Origin: Treponema sp. JC4
GTDB taxonomy: Bacteria > Spirochaetota > Spirochaetia > Treponematales > Treponemataceae
Direction of reading: 5' to 3'
DNA: 64,000 nucleotides
Assembly: GCF_000260795.1 (NCBI RefSeq)
Contig: NZ_AJGU01000009.1
Location: forward strand, 1-64,000
The notes under the pieces were generated by a model. That model was given only the letters and a program-made list of their open reading frames with translations. It had not been told where the DNA came from and made no database searches. Positions 51,072 to 59,514 of the stretch are shown here, one piece after another; within the stretch, counting starts at the first letter, position 1, and each line of letters begins with the position of its first letter. Both the position numbers and the translations under genes were made by a program.

Positions 51072-52667
51072 TTATTTCTTTTTACTGAAAATTCTGTAGT
51101 TCATCCAAGGGAAGAAAGAATCTTTCATCTCTATGGTTGTAAGCCACTCTGTGCTGACTGTATTCGAGCCAAGGGAATCAAAAACAATTGTAAAGGCCTC
51201 AATTGAATCCTTAAAGCGAGTGATTGCGTAGTCAGCATAATCTTCGTTTTCAATCATTTTTGCAAGATTAAGGCTCTGAGCAAGCATCAGTTCCTTTGCC
51301 CCCAGATTCAGAAGACGGGTCTTAAGACCTGTATCGTTAGGGAAGCGGTCAGAAAGGTCAACAATTCTTTCACAAGCCTTGCGTACATAACGCATCATCC
51401 AGCTGTTACGGTTAGAAAGCAGGTTTTCTCCATAGCCGGTTCCGTTTCCAGCAGAAAAATACGGAGCAATCTTTTCAAGCTCATACTGTTTTTCCAGAAG
51501 ATTTTTACAGAAAACAAGAGACAGGTCAGACTGCATAACCTTTCTTAAAACAAATTCCAGCCACTTATAGCTTTCGTTCCAGCCCTTCAAATCATCAGAA
51601 TTAAAGGTGCAGACAAGATTTATAAAATCAGAATCCCCAGCAGCTTCAGAAGCCTTAGTCAAAAGCTGTACCCGTTTTTCAACAAAGGAAGCAGCATCTT
51701 TTTCTGCCTGAGCAAAAGCATCATCCTGAGAATAATAGCCTTCGCTGCCGTCCTTAGAAAAATCCTTGTTCCAGTATTTAAAGCCTGTTGCAAAGCGGGC
51801 AGTATTCTTATCCATAAGAGGCTGCAATGCATCAAGTTCAAGCTCAAAACCAATATCGCGCTTTTCGTTACGGTAAGCAGGAGCATTTACAAAACCATTT
51901 TCTTCATCAAAAAGGTCATCATAGCAGTCAGGGTCATTGGCAAAAAGAGCCAGAGAGTTTTCTGTACGTACAGGATAGAAAATTCCCTTTGAAGGCATTT
52001 TCTGAGCAAGAAGAAGGGAGCGGGCATCAACAATAGTGTAGGAATAGCCGTAAGCCTTAATCAGTTTTTCAGCGCCCGGAGTATAGCCAAAATCTGGAAG
52101 CCAGAAACCTTCAGGAATAAAACCGAAAATCTGACGGTATGAATGAAGTCCGCTTTCTACCTGAGCAGAAATAATTTCTTTCATGTCTGTATAATGAGGA
52201 AAGAAAATATCAGTTCCGCAGGTTCCCAAAAGTTCGATATAGCCTTTTTTAGCATTATCAGCAAAAGCCTTAATCAAATCCTTTTTATAAGTCTCTTCAA
52301 AAAGCTTTTTAAGATAGATATTGCGTTCAATCTGACTTTCAATTGTTTTTACCAGGACAGAATCGCTTGAGTTGCGGGAAAGTTCGTTCTTTCCAACTTC
52401 ATTTCTTTCATCAAGCCACAAAGAATAAAGAGTCTGAATTGCATCATCAGAAAGCAGGCTGCATAAAACCGGAGGAAGGACAAGTCCTACTTTTACAAAA
52501 AGACCTTCCTTTTCAAAATTATCCAGCATATCCAGAAGGGGAAGATAAACATTCGAAATTGACTCAAAGAAAGAGTTTAAAATCGGTTTATTCTTTTTTA
52601 CATCACTTTCTGTATGTCTTACAAAATCCTGATTTGCTTTGATGATAAAGGCTATATTTTTATTCAT
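51072..52667 (-). CDS. GH57/DUF1957-like protein lacking the catalytic residues
   Basis: 531 residues with the overall plan of GH57 1,4-alpha-glucan branching enzymes. The first motif (normally HxHLPYVRH) reads KANQDFVRH (10-18). The nucleophile motif WLPECAY reads WLPDFGY, with D192 for Glu. The acid motif FDTELFGHWW reads FNSDDLKGWN, with N356 for Asp. The upstream DUF4912 gene is a usual partner of this family. Loss of both catalytic residues suggests a non-enzymatic or altered role. ATG 52667 is chosen; a GTG at 52679 is also possible. Confidence 0.8.
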   Translation of the reverse strand: MNKNIAFIIKANQDFVRHTESDVKKNKPILNSFFESISNVYLPLLDMLDNFEKEGLFVKVGLVLPPVLCSLLSDDAIQTLYSLWLDERNEVGKNELSRNSSDSVLVKTIESQIERNIYLKKLFEETYKKDLIKAFADNAKKGYIELLGTCGTDIFFPHYTDMKEIISAQVESGLHSYRQIFGFIPEGFWLPDFGYTPGAEKLIKAYGYSYTIVDARSLLLAQKMPSKGIFYPVRTENSLALFANDPDCYDDLFDEENGFVNAPAYRNEKRDIGFELELDALQPLMDKNTARFATGFKYWNKDFSKDGSEGYYSQDDAFAQAEKDAASFVEKRVQLLTKASEAAGDSDFINLVCTFNSDDLKGWNESYKWLEFVLRKVMQSDLSLVFCKNLLEKQYELEKIAPYFSAGNGTGYGENLLSNRNSWMMRYVRKACERIVDLSDRFPNDTGLKTRLLNLGAKELMLAQSLNLAKMIENEDYADYAITRFKDSIEAFTIVFDSLGSNTVSTEWLTTIEMKDSFFPWMNYRIFSKKK

Positions 52668-52690
52668 TTTAGTATCCACTTATTGCAGCA

Positions 52691-53356
52691 TCATGAAAAA
52701 GAATGTCTGTAATTTTTATATTGATTTTTTAATATTTTGCTCATGCCCGAAAGTTTGATGATTTCCGGGAAGTTGTCGTCATCACGGCCCAGCTGCAAAT
52801 CTGTAAGAATAGGAGCGCCCTGAGGAATTGAGATGACTGGAGAAAAGGCAAGAACCTTTCCGGAAGTTGCTGTTGTATATACAAGTTCAACTTTAATGTA
52901 TTTTTTACCTGTAGGAAGAAGGACAAACTGCTCCTGACTTTCATTTACTGTCTGAATTTCAAAAGCTTCAACAGGCAGAGCGTCTTTAGAAGATTCCAAA
53001 GTACAGATTCTAAGTTTTAAAGTGTAATTTCCAAGTTTTTTAAGGGAATGGAAGTCAGAATCACCGATATTCCAGAAAACAAAAAGCCAGGCAGGATTTG
53101 CAAGTACGCAGGAAACCTGAGTTTCGTTATAATTGTGGGGAAGCTTGAAGTCCTGAAGATCATCTTCAGAATGCTGGGCAACCACCATATCTTCCTGGCT
53201 CTGATTTAATTCCTCATTAATTTCCAGGAGTTCTGCAATTAAAAAGCGCCTGTCCAAATCAACAGGAACATCTACTCCAAATCTATCAGCTAAAACACTC
53301 AGATCTGAAAACGAAAGTGTTTCTAAGTAAGCACGGCTAATCTGTTTTTCGTCCAT
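52691..53356 (-). CDS. DUF4912 domain protein
   Basis: A 221-residue protein. Residues 1-50 form a small helical SAP/Rho-N-like module (YLETLSFSDLSVLADRFGVDVP), and 75-200 a DUF4912 domain (VLANPAWLFVFWNIGD), a beta-sandwich suspected to bind carbohydrate. It is followed immediately by the GH57-like gene, an arrangement found in many bacteria. A TTGACT/GATTAT promoter places the transcript start about 4 nt before ATG; there is no ribosome binding site. Function unknown. Confidence 0.8.
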   Translation of the reverse strand: MDEKQISRAYLETLSFSDLSVLADRFGVDVPVDLDRRFLIAELLEINEELNQSQEDMVVAQHSEDDLQDFKLPHNYNETQVSCVLANPAWLFVFWNIGDSDFHSLKKLGNYTLKLRICTLESSKDALPVEAFEIQTVNESQEQFVLLPTGKKYIKVELVYTTATSGKVLAFSPVISIPQGAPILTDLQLGRDDDNFPEIIKLSGMSKILKNQYKNYRHSFS

Positions 53357-53460
53357 AATTGTTGTTAATAATCTCTAAAAATCCATTATTAGTCAACTGC
53401 GTTTCTTAAAGCTTAAGCTGAAAATATTTCAAAAATTTATAATTTTTTTTGAAAATTTAC

Positions 53461-53487
53461 TAAAGTCAAAAACCTAATCCCCGATAA
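53461..53487 (+). promoter_or_regulatory. Sigma-28-type promoter of a small transcript
   Basis: TAAAGTCA (53461-53468), 11 bases, CCCGATAA (53480-53487): exactly the FliA spacing (TAAA-N15-GCCGATAA), with one mismatch in the -10 octamer. Confidence 0.6.
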
Positions 53488-53493
53488 TAAAAT

Positions 53494-53606
53494 TAATGGG
53501 GATGAACTTCGGGTGGGTAAGACATCCAGACACCTGATTAAAAAATTCCTTTTTTGTTTACTTATAGGGGCTGAAAAACGTGTGAGGTTTTTCAGCCTTT
53601 TTTTTT
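53494..53606 (+). ncRNA. Candidate sigma-28-dependent small RNA
   Basis: Between the promoter above and a strong intrinsic terminator lies about 110 nt with no plausible large gene. The 5' part can fold (GGATG...CATCC) and contains a G-rich stretch TTCGGGTGGG that could pair with C-rich targets. The terminator stem is GGCTGAAAAAC/GTTTTTCAGCC followed by nine Ts. A 13-codon frame starts at 53496, close to the predicted start site, so a leaderless peptide is an alternative. I recognise no known RNA family. Confidence 0.5.
53569..53606 (+). terminator. Strong intrinsic terminator on the plus strand
   Basis: Eleven-base-pair stem GGCTGAAAAAC/GTTTTTCAGCC (53569-53597) followed by a T-run to 53606. 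No plus-strand gene precedes it, which is the main argument for the small RNA. Confidence 0.85.
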
Positions 53607-53614
53607 GTTCATTA

Positions 53615-53642
53615 TAAACTTTTATGGTATAATTACCGATAA
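53615..53642 (+). promoter_or_regulatory. Sigma-28-type promoter of the HD-GYP gene
   Basis: TAAACTTT (53615-53622), 12 bases, ACCGATAA (53635-53642), one base longer than ideal spacing. An extended -10 TGG-TATAAT (53625-53633) and a second TATAAT (53643-53648) overlap, so dual control is possible. Confidence 0.5.
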
Positions 53643-53662
53643 TATAATGTAAAAAAAAAAGC

Positions 53663-55087
53663 ATGGAAACGCTTTCGATTGACTCACTAAAACCAAATTC
53701 CTCTTTTACCGGCGATCTCCTCCTGGACAGCAGCTTTTTATTGCTGCCAAAAGGTGCTGACGTTAACGAAAGCCTTATAAAGGCTCTTAAAACCTGGAAT
53801 GTTGAACACATTCTTTGCGACGGTAATTTAAGTATTGGCGGCGAAATAGAAGAAACACCTATTGAACTTGAACCTTCTTCTGTAATTCAGCATACAGAAG
53901 AAAAAATCAGCGTAAATATTAAAAAGGTTATTGAAAATTCAAAGCAGTCTATTTTTGACAGCAGCGAAAAAGCCCGCCTTAATTCAGTTCATGAAGTATA
54001 TGAAGAATACATGAACTACATTGAACGTGTTTTTACTCATTATTCTACCCACAAGGTAATAGACCAGGCAGATTTATCAGATGCCGTTCAGCAGCTCTGC
54101 GTTTTTATCAAGGAAAACCGCCGCTACATTCTTCGCCTTGCACAGAATCCAAAGGAATCGGACAGAAACTTTATTGTCGTTCACGCAATGCGCACAACAG
54201 TATTTGCAATTGCAATCGCCCAGCAGCTGAAAATGCCGCTTTCCAAAATGATTGACCTTGGCGTAACCTGCATCCTTCATGAAATAGGAATGCTGCGTCT
54301 TCCTCCTCAGCTTTATAATACTTCAAAAAAGCTAACTTCCGGTCAGAGGGCTCAGATTTCACGCCACACAGTATTCGGCTACACAATCATTAAGGATTTG
54401 AACTTCCCTATTCCGGTTCAGCTGGGAGTTCTCGAACACCACGAAAAAGAGAACGGTATGGGTTATCCCCGCCGTCTTCCGGGAGAAAAAATCGAACCGA
54501 TAGCAAAAATTATTTCAGTTGCCTGCTCATACGAAGCAATTTCTTCTCCCCGCACCTATAAGGATGAAAGAACAACTTTTGATGCCCTTCTGGAAATGAT
54601 TCAGAACAGGGAAAGAGCCTATGATGATGTAGTATTAAAGGCCCTTCTTTATACAGTTTCCCTCTACCCTATCGGAACTTACGTTTATCTTTCTAACCGA
54701 AAAATTGGTGTAGTAATTGATTCAAATCAGAAAAATCCGAAGTGTCCTATTGTTCAGATGATTACAGAAAAGGAAGCTGATGGTTCTCCAAAAACAATTC
54801 AGACTTCCCCAGAGCTTTCAATTCTCCGTATTCTTTCAAAGCAGGAAAAAGAGGATATTCTTAAGGTTGTTGAATCAAAAGAAAGCGCAATGGATCAGGC
54901 AAAAAAGATTGCCCAAAATAACGAAGTAGCTGTAAACACCGCTTCTGCCCAGAAGCCTGTAATTCAAAAGGCACAGAGCATTGCAAGCCTTGAAAAGGTT
55001 TCTGTAAGCGCTGCAGCTTCTTCTCCGTCTGCGGGACAGTCGTCCGAAAACAGCACAGAAGAAGTTGATATCAGTATGTTTGAGTAA
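53663..55087 (+). CDS. HD-GYP domain protein with altered metal site
   Basis: A 474-residue cytoplasmic protein. The N-terminal 120 residues are a DUF3391-like accessory region; the HD-GYP domain spans about 165-370; the last 80 residues are Ser/Ala-rich and disordered. HHEKENGMGYP (H259-H260) is intact, but the HD pair reads HE (H206-E207, LHEIGML instead of LHDIGK) and the later DxxD region reads ACSYEA. Activity toward c-di-GMP is therefore doubtful. The sigma-28-like promoter suggests membership in the motility regulon. There is no ribosome binding site before ATG. Confidence 0.82.
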   Translation: METLSIDSLKPNSSFTGDLLLDSSFLLLPKGADVNESLIKALKTWNVEHILCDGNLSIGGEIEETPIELEPSSVIQHTEEKISVNIKKVIENSKQSIFDSSEKARLNSVHEVYEEYMNYIERVFTHYSTHKVIDQADLSDAVQQLCVFIKENRRYILRLAQNPKESDRNFIVVHAMRTTVFAIAIAQQLKMPLSKMIDLGVTCILHEIGMLRLPPQLYNTSKKLTSGQRAQISRHTVFGYTIIKDLNFPIPVQLGVLEHHEKENGMGYPRRLPGEKIEPIAKIISVACSYEAISSPRTYKDERTTFDALLEMIQNRERAYDDVVLKALLYTVSLYPIGTYVYLSNRKIGVVIDSNQKNPKCPIVQMITEKEADGSPKTIQTSPELSILRILSKQEKEDILKVVESKESAMDQAKKIAQNNEVAVNTASAQKPVIQKAQSIASLEKVSVSAAASSPSAGQSSENSTEEVDISMFE

Positions 55088-55098
55088 ATTTCTGAAAA

Positions 55099-55860
55099 TT
55101 AATTAAAGAAGTTTCTGATCTGATCTACATCTGCCTTAAACTTTTCATCAATTACCGGCGGATGCTCGTAAAAATACAAAATCTGTTCCAGTTCTTCCTG
55201 AGTCTGTACTCCCCAGATAGGAATTACACTTTCGTACTGGTGTAAGAAGCCGAAGGCCAGCGGAATATTCTGAATGATTCCACCTCCAAGTGGCTGCATT
55301 GCAATAAAGCCCATATCATGCTCTTCGCAAAGCTTAACAATTTCTACAGATTCATCAGGGCTTACCATGCTGAAAGGAAACTGGATTGTGTCATAAAGGT
55401 CAGATTCTACGGCTTTTTTAGCAAGGTCAAAGTTTGTAGTAACAATTCCTATGCTTTTTGCCTTGTTTTCTGCCTTGAAGCTCATAAAAAGCTTGTAGAT
55501 ACCGTCTTCCCCATCAGGCAAAGGAAGAAAATCCTCTGTTTCAAACTGATAAAGGTCAACGGTATCACAGTGGAGGGTCATAAGACTTGTTTCAAGGTCT
55601 TCTTTAATTTCTTCTGCGCTTGTAGAAGCTGTAGTTGTAGAAAGGAATACGTTTTTTCTGATATCGTAAAGGGCATCTCCCAGAAGTTTTTCTGTTTCCG
55701 GAGTTTTACGGGAAGTATCAAAAAAATTAATTCCTGCATCGTAGGCCTTGCGGACAATGGCGCCGGCGTTGTTTTCGCCTTCGCTGTCTAAAAGACGCAT
55801 TGCGCCAAAGGCCACACGGGAAATTAAAGCATTAGTTTTACCAAGTCTTATGTAGTCCAT
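55099..55860 (-). CDS. Aldo/keto reductase-like protein without the catalytic tetrad
   Basis: A 253-residue TIM-barrel of the AKR fold (YIRLGKTNALISRVAFGAMRL start; GVQTQEELEQIL near the end). Of the Asp-Tyr-Lys-His tetrad only D48 remains: the Tyr position is T53, the Lys position T76, and His is E107 (VDLYQFETED). The usual NADPH-binding C-terminal arginine/serine segment is also shortened. It is probably not a reductase; a binding or regulatory role is possible. AGGATG precedes ATG. Confidence 0.78.
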   Translation of the reverse strand: MDYIRLGKTNALISRVAFGAMRLLDSEGENNAGAIVRKAYDAGINFFDTSRKTPETEKLLGDALYDIRKNVFLSTTTASTSAEEIKEDLETSLMTLHCDTVDLYQFETEDFLPLPDGEDGIYKLFMSFKAENKAKSIGIVTTNFDLAKKAVESDLYDTIQFPFSMVSPDESVEIVKLCEEHDMGFIAMQPLGGGIIQNIPLAFGFLHQYESVIPIWGVQTQEELEQILYFYEHPPVIDEKFKADVDQIRNFFN

Positions 55861-55877
55861 ATAAAAATCATCCTGCC

Positions 55878-55978
55878 AAAAAAAATGGTCTGCGGGTCCC
55901 AGCGACGGCGTAAATCAGGGTACCACCCCCTCACGGGTTCCCCCCTAATTTCCGCCTGCGTCCCACAGCCCATTTTTT
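55878..55978. repeat. Structured intergenic element, ATGG/CCAT type
   Basis: AAAAAAAATGG (55878-55888) pairs with CCATTTTTT (55970-55978), continued by TCTG-CGGG/CCCACAG. Inside, GGCGTAAATCAGGG pairs with CCCCTAATTTCCGCC. On the minus strand it begins directly after the glyS stop codon and ends in a T-run, so it could also terminate glyS. Confidence 0.6.
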
Positions 55979-55979
55979 A

Positions 55980-57461
55980 CTAAGCTCTTTCTACCGGCTT
56001 ATAGTTTTTAATAGCCTTCTGAATGAAGAATACCAGGTCATCCAGAGAAACGCGTTCCTGTTCCATGCTGTCGCGGTAGCGGACTGTAACAGTGTTGAAG
56101 AGTTCGTTCTTTGAACCGTCTTCTTTTGTTTCCTGAATTGTGTCGTAGTCTACAGTTACACAGAAAGGAGTACCAACTTCGTCCTGGCGGCGGTAGCGTT
56201 TACCTACAGTTCCTGAAGTATCGTAGTCAGTTACAAAGTCTTCCTTCAACAAGTGCTGGATTTCCTTAGCCTTTTCTGCAAGACCGTCTTTTTTCATCAA
56301 TGGAAGTACTGCAACAGTGATTGGTGCAAGACGTGGGTCAAGGTGAAGAACTGTACGGTAATCTTCTTTTCCGTCTGTACCAACGTTCTGCTCTTCGTAA
56401 GCTTCGCAGAGGAACATAAGGAAGTTGCGGTTAAGACCGGCAGAAGTTTCGATTACGTATGGAACGTAGCGTTTGTTGCCGTCTTCCTGATCGATATAAG
56501 ACATATCCTTCTTTGAGTATTCCATGTGCTGGCTAAGGTCAAAGTCAGTACGGCTGTGAATACCTTCAATCTCTTCAAATCCGATTGGGAAGTTATATGT
56601 AATATCGTAAGCGTCTTTAGCGTAGTGAGCAAGCTTGTCGTGGTGGTGCCATTTAAGCTGTTTTTCAGGGATACCGTACTTCAAATAGAACTGCCAGCGG
56701 TCTTTTCTCCAGCGCTCGAATGTTTCATCTTCTGTACCAGGTTTACAGAAATATTCCATTTCCATCTGCTCGAATTCGCAGGTGCGGAAAATAAAGTTCT
56801 TAAAGATGATTTCGTTACGGAAAGATTTACCAACCTGAGCAACACCAAATGGTACTTTCATGCGGTTAGACTGAACGATGTTCTTGAAGTCTGTAAAAAT
56901 ACCCTGACATGTTTCTGGACGAAGGTAAATAAGGTGAGATTCATCAGCAATTGGTCCCTGATATGTTTTAAACATAAGGTTAAATTCGCGGACTGCTGTA
57001 TATTTGCGTTCTTTGCTTCCGCAGGTAGGACAGTTGATGTTTGCGTCAATGTACTCTTTCATTTCTTCGTGTGACATTGTATCAACTGGTTTTCCAGGTG
57101 CTTTGTCAGGATTAGCTGCAACAAAGTCTTCAATAAGTTTATCTGCACGGTGACGAGCCTGACACTCCAGACAGTCAATCATAGGGTCAGAAAAGTGATC
57201 AACGTGACCAGAAGCCTTCCATGTTGTGTGGTGCTGGAAAATTGCTGAATCAAGTCCAACAACATCATCATGAAGCTGAGTCATGTAATGCCACCATTCG
57301 TTCTGAATGTTTCTTTTGAATTCTACGCCAAGAGGACCGTAATCCCATGCGCCGGCCTGACCGCCGTAAATTTCTGAAGCCTGATATACAAAACCACGTC
57401 TTTTACAAAGCGAAATGATTTTGTCCAATGTACATGCATGTGTGTCTTTTGTGTCTGCCAT
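55980..57461 (-). CDS. glyS: Glycyl-tRNA synthetase, homodimeric type
   Basis: Class II synthetase charging tRNA-Gly; 493 residues. It opens KIISLCKRRGFVYQASEIYGG and has YLRPETCQGIF (motif region near 183), FRTCEFEQMEMEYF (motif 2, about 228), and a C-terminal anticodon-binding domain with APITVAVLPLM. Zinc-finger-like cysteines occur in CLECQ and CPTCGSK. This is the eukaryote-like alpha2 form, not the glyQ/glyS heterotetramer. AAGGAA precedes ATG. No T-box is visible upstream. Confidence 0.96.
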   Translation of the reverse strand: MADTKDTHACTLDKIISLCKRRGFVYQASEIYGGQAGAWDYGPLGVEFKRNIQNEWWHYMTQLHDDVVGLDSAIFQHHTTWKASGHVDHFSDPMIDCLECQARHRADKLIEDFVAANPDKAPGKPVDTMSHEEMKEYIDANINCPTCGSKERKYTAVREFNLMFKTYQGPIADESHLIYLRPETCQGIFTDFKNIVQSNRMKVPFGVAQVGKSFRNEIIFKNFIFRTCEFEQMEMEYFCKPGTEDETFERWRKDRWQFYLKYGIPEKQLKWHHHDKLAHYAKDAYDITYNFPIGFEEIEGIHSRTDFDLSQHMEYSKKDMSYIDQEDGNKRYVPYVIETSAGLNRNFLMFLCEAYEEQNVGTDGKEDYRTVLHLDPRLAPITVAVLPLMKKDGLAEKAKEIQHLLKEDFVTDYDTSGTVGKRYRRQDEVGTPFCVTVDYDTIQETKEDGSKNELFNTVTVRYRDSMEQERVSLDDLVFFIQKAIKNYKPVERA

Positions 57462-57542
57462 TTTTACATTCCTTTTGCGACGCCGGTTTGCGCCGCGTGA
57501 ATTAATTTAATGGAAAAAACATATCATAAAAAAGGAAAATAG

Positions 57543-58469
57543 TTAAGGCTCGTCAACATTTTCAAGATTACCGAAGTCCGTATCTCCATCAAATACTTCA
57601 GTATTCTTTTCAGCTTCCTTGGCCATAATGATGGCAGACATATCAATAACGTTAGGATAGTTAGTCATATCCTTCATCATTATATTCTTAGCGTGAATAT
57701 CAAATTTCTTAATCAAAACTGTGTGAATAAATGATCTGATTGCGTCCTTATATCTTAGCGGCATGGCATTTGTGAAAAGGAATACCGCAGTGCTGTCCAT
57801 AATACGGAATACAACCGAAGGACAGACAATAGTCGTTCGCCCGAAGGTAAAGGAAATATTATTGAAGACAGCGTTCTCTTTAAAAAGGTGGGCGCTTTTT
57901 TCATCAAAGGTGCAGGCAAAACCTACAGAGCTGATGTTGTTAATCTGAATTTCGTAAAGCTTGTTATCATTAATAAAGCAGGCAGAAATAACCTTAATAT
58001 CCTTACAGTCAAGACGAATATACTTTCGGTTACCTTTAGCACCGTTCAATTCCAGAATCTTTTCAAAATTCTTAAGCAGAATTGAGGTAGACGAACTTAT
58101 AATATGAAAACCGCACTGAAGGGTTAGATGTTCAAGAAAGAGCTGCTGGTCGCTTGTTGTGGCACGTTCAGAAACAACCCCGATAAAAATCGTACGCAGA
58201 GTAGGATCATCTCTATAAGAAAGGATGTAATTAAACCACTGCTTAAAGGTCATTGTGTGGTCTATGTTAATAAAGAGCATTGCATCCTGATTTTCCATCA
58301 TAATAGGCTTAGTCGAAGGAATATCCGGGAGTACGTAGATTTCGTACTCCTCATCTCTGAGAGGTTCAATTATACCTTTATCAAAAGAGAGAGGCGGATT
58401 TAGAAAAAATATCTTGCGGCCAAACTTAGGGTTTTCCCGCGAAGGTGTTGCAACGTTGTCTTCACTCAT
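57543..58469 (-). CDS. PilZ domain c-di-GMP receptor with N-terminal receiver-like domain
   Basis: A 308-residue protein. Residues 18-140 resemble a receiver-like or Rossmann-like domain without a recognisable phosphoacceptor. The PilZ domain begins at about 147 with RKYIR (R148-R152, the RxxxR motif) and NISSVG (N178-G183, the NxSxxG motif), both intact, so c-di-GMP binding is expected. Treponeme PilZ proteins affect motility and virulence. The ATG at 58469 is chosen because it lies 6 bases after TATAAT; the longer frame begins upstream of the promoter. Confidence 0.82.
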   Translation of the reverse strand: MSEDNVATPSRENPKFGRKIFFLNPPLSFDKGIIEPLRDEEYEIYVLPDIPSTKPIMMENQDAMLFINIDHTMTFKQWFNYILSYRDDPTLRTIFIGVVSERATTSDQQLFLEHLTLQCGFHIISSSTSILLKNFEKILELNGAKGNRKYIRLDCKDIKVISACFINDNKLYEIQINNISSVGFACTFDEKSAHLFKENAVFNNISFTFGRTTIVCPSVVFRIMDSTAVFLFTNAMPLRYKDAIRSFIHTVLIKKFDIHAKNIMMKDMTNYPNVIDMSAIIMAKEAEKNTEVFDGDTDFGNLENVDEP

Positions 58470-58475
58470 AGCCAT

Positions 58476-58481
58476 ATTATA
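58476..58481 (-). promoter_or_regulatory. -10 box of the PilZ gene, leaderless type
   Basis: TATAAT on the minus strand (58481-58476), then 6 bases to ATG 58469. A TTGTAA lies 15 bases upstream. Confidence 0.55.
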
Positions 58482-58496
58482 TGATACCACAGCTTG

Positions 58497-59492
58497 TTAC
58501 AATTTACAAAAAGTTTTTTCTTCCTCTTCCGGGCATTTATTAAAAAACTCTTCTATACGGGCACGCAAATCATCATTATCTTTTGCATTCAAAAATTGAG
58601 TCTGGGCATAATGGGCAAACTTAAAATTATCGCAAAAATATGTAAAAAAGCGCTGGAGACGGGTTTTCCAGAACTCAGGCGGCTGATATTTTTCTATATC
58701 AGAAATGTAAGCAAGGGCCAGCTGCTTCATATTAACAGAAAGTTCCCCTTCTTCCTTTTTCAGTTCCCTGAAAATCCAGGGTTTTTGTACGCAGGCCCGG
58801 GAAATCATCACGCCTTTTACATCCGGCGCTGCAGTAAGGGCATTTTTAAGGCTGGCTTCGTCCTTCACGTTACCATTTAGGTAAACCGGAAGATCAGGAT
58901 AGCGTTGGCAAAGCTTCTGACAGTAAAAATAACGGGCAGGCCGGGTAAGTTTTTCTTTTTTTGTACGAGGATGCAGGGTTAAAAGTTCCACACCGTTTGC
59001 AACAAGCATATCGCAGAAAGAAAAAAATCCCTCGTCTGTAAAATTATCATCACCAAGACGAAGCTTTACAGAAAAGCGTTTTTTCATTTCAGGAGCTGCA
59101 GATTTATTCCATTCTTCCACTACCCTGCCGACCTTTTTTACCATTTCTTCAGTTTCTTCGCGGGGCTTAAGCATCCAGGCAATTCCAGCCCCGTAGCGGT
59201 AAATATCAGGAGCAGAACAGCCCATATTAATATCAAGGCCAAGCCCCGGAAGAGCGCATAAAACTTCTGCAGCCTTTTCCATATGTTCAGCATCGTGTCC
59301 TGTAAGCTGCCAGACAACTTTTTCAGGCAGAGGAGCAGGGTTTATATAAAACTTTTCAAACTGGCCGCCGGTAAGCAGGGTTCCTGCATTAATCATCTCT
59401 GTAAAATATTCATCACAGCCTCCAAACTTTTCTATTAAAATTCTAAAGGCAGGATGAGAAATAGTTGCCATTGGACCGCTTATCAATTTCAT
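58497..59492 (-). CDS. tRNA-dihydrouridine synthase family protein
   Basis: FMN-dependent enzyme of 331 residues that reduces uridines in tRNA. N-terminal SGPMATISHPAFR (family APMAG-like), catalytic cysteine C92 in DINMGCSAP, KLRLGDDNF, LTLHPRTKKEKLTRPAR near 190 and LNGNV near 222. The family signature is somewhat divergent. It is divergent from the CYTH gene over a shared promoter region of only 22 bases. Confidence 0.88.
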   Translation of the reverse strand: MKLISGPMATISHPAFRILIEKFGGCDEYFTEMINAGTLLTGGQFEKFYINPAPLPEKVVWQLTGHDAEHMEKAAEVLCALPGLGLDINMGCSAPDIYRYGAGIAWMLKPREETEEMVKKVGRVVEEWNKSAAPEMKKRFSVKLRLGDDNFTDEGFFSFCDMLVANGVELLTLHPRTKKEKLTRPARYFYCQKLCQRYPDLPVYLNGNVKDEASLKNALTAAPDVKGVMISRACVQKPWIFRELKKEEGELSVNMKQLALAYISDIEKYQPPEFWKTRLQRFFTYFCDNFKFAHYAQTQFLNAKDNDDLRARIEEFFNKCPEEEEKTFCKL

Positions 59493-59508
59493 GCTTCTAG
59501 TGTATATT
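59480..59508. promoter_or_regulatory. Divergent, overlapping promoters of dus and CYTH genes
   Basis: The 8-base TGTATATT block (59501-59508) serves both ways: plus-strand TATATT with TTATCA at -35 (17 bases) lies 6 bases before ATG 59515, and minus-strand TATACA lies 8 bases before ATG 59492. Both transcripts would be leaderless and mutually exclusive. Confidence 0.55.
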
Positions 59509-59514
59509 TTTTTT

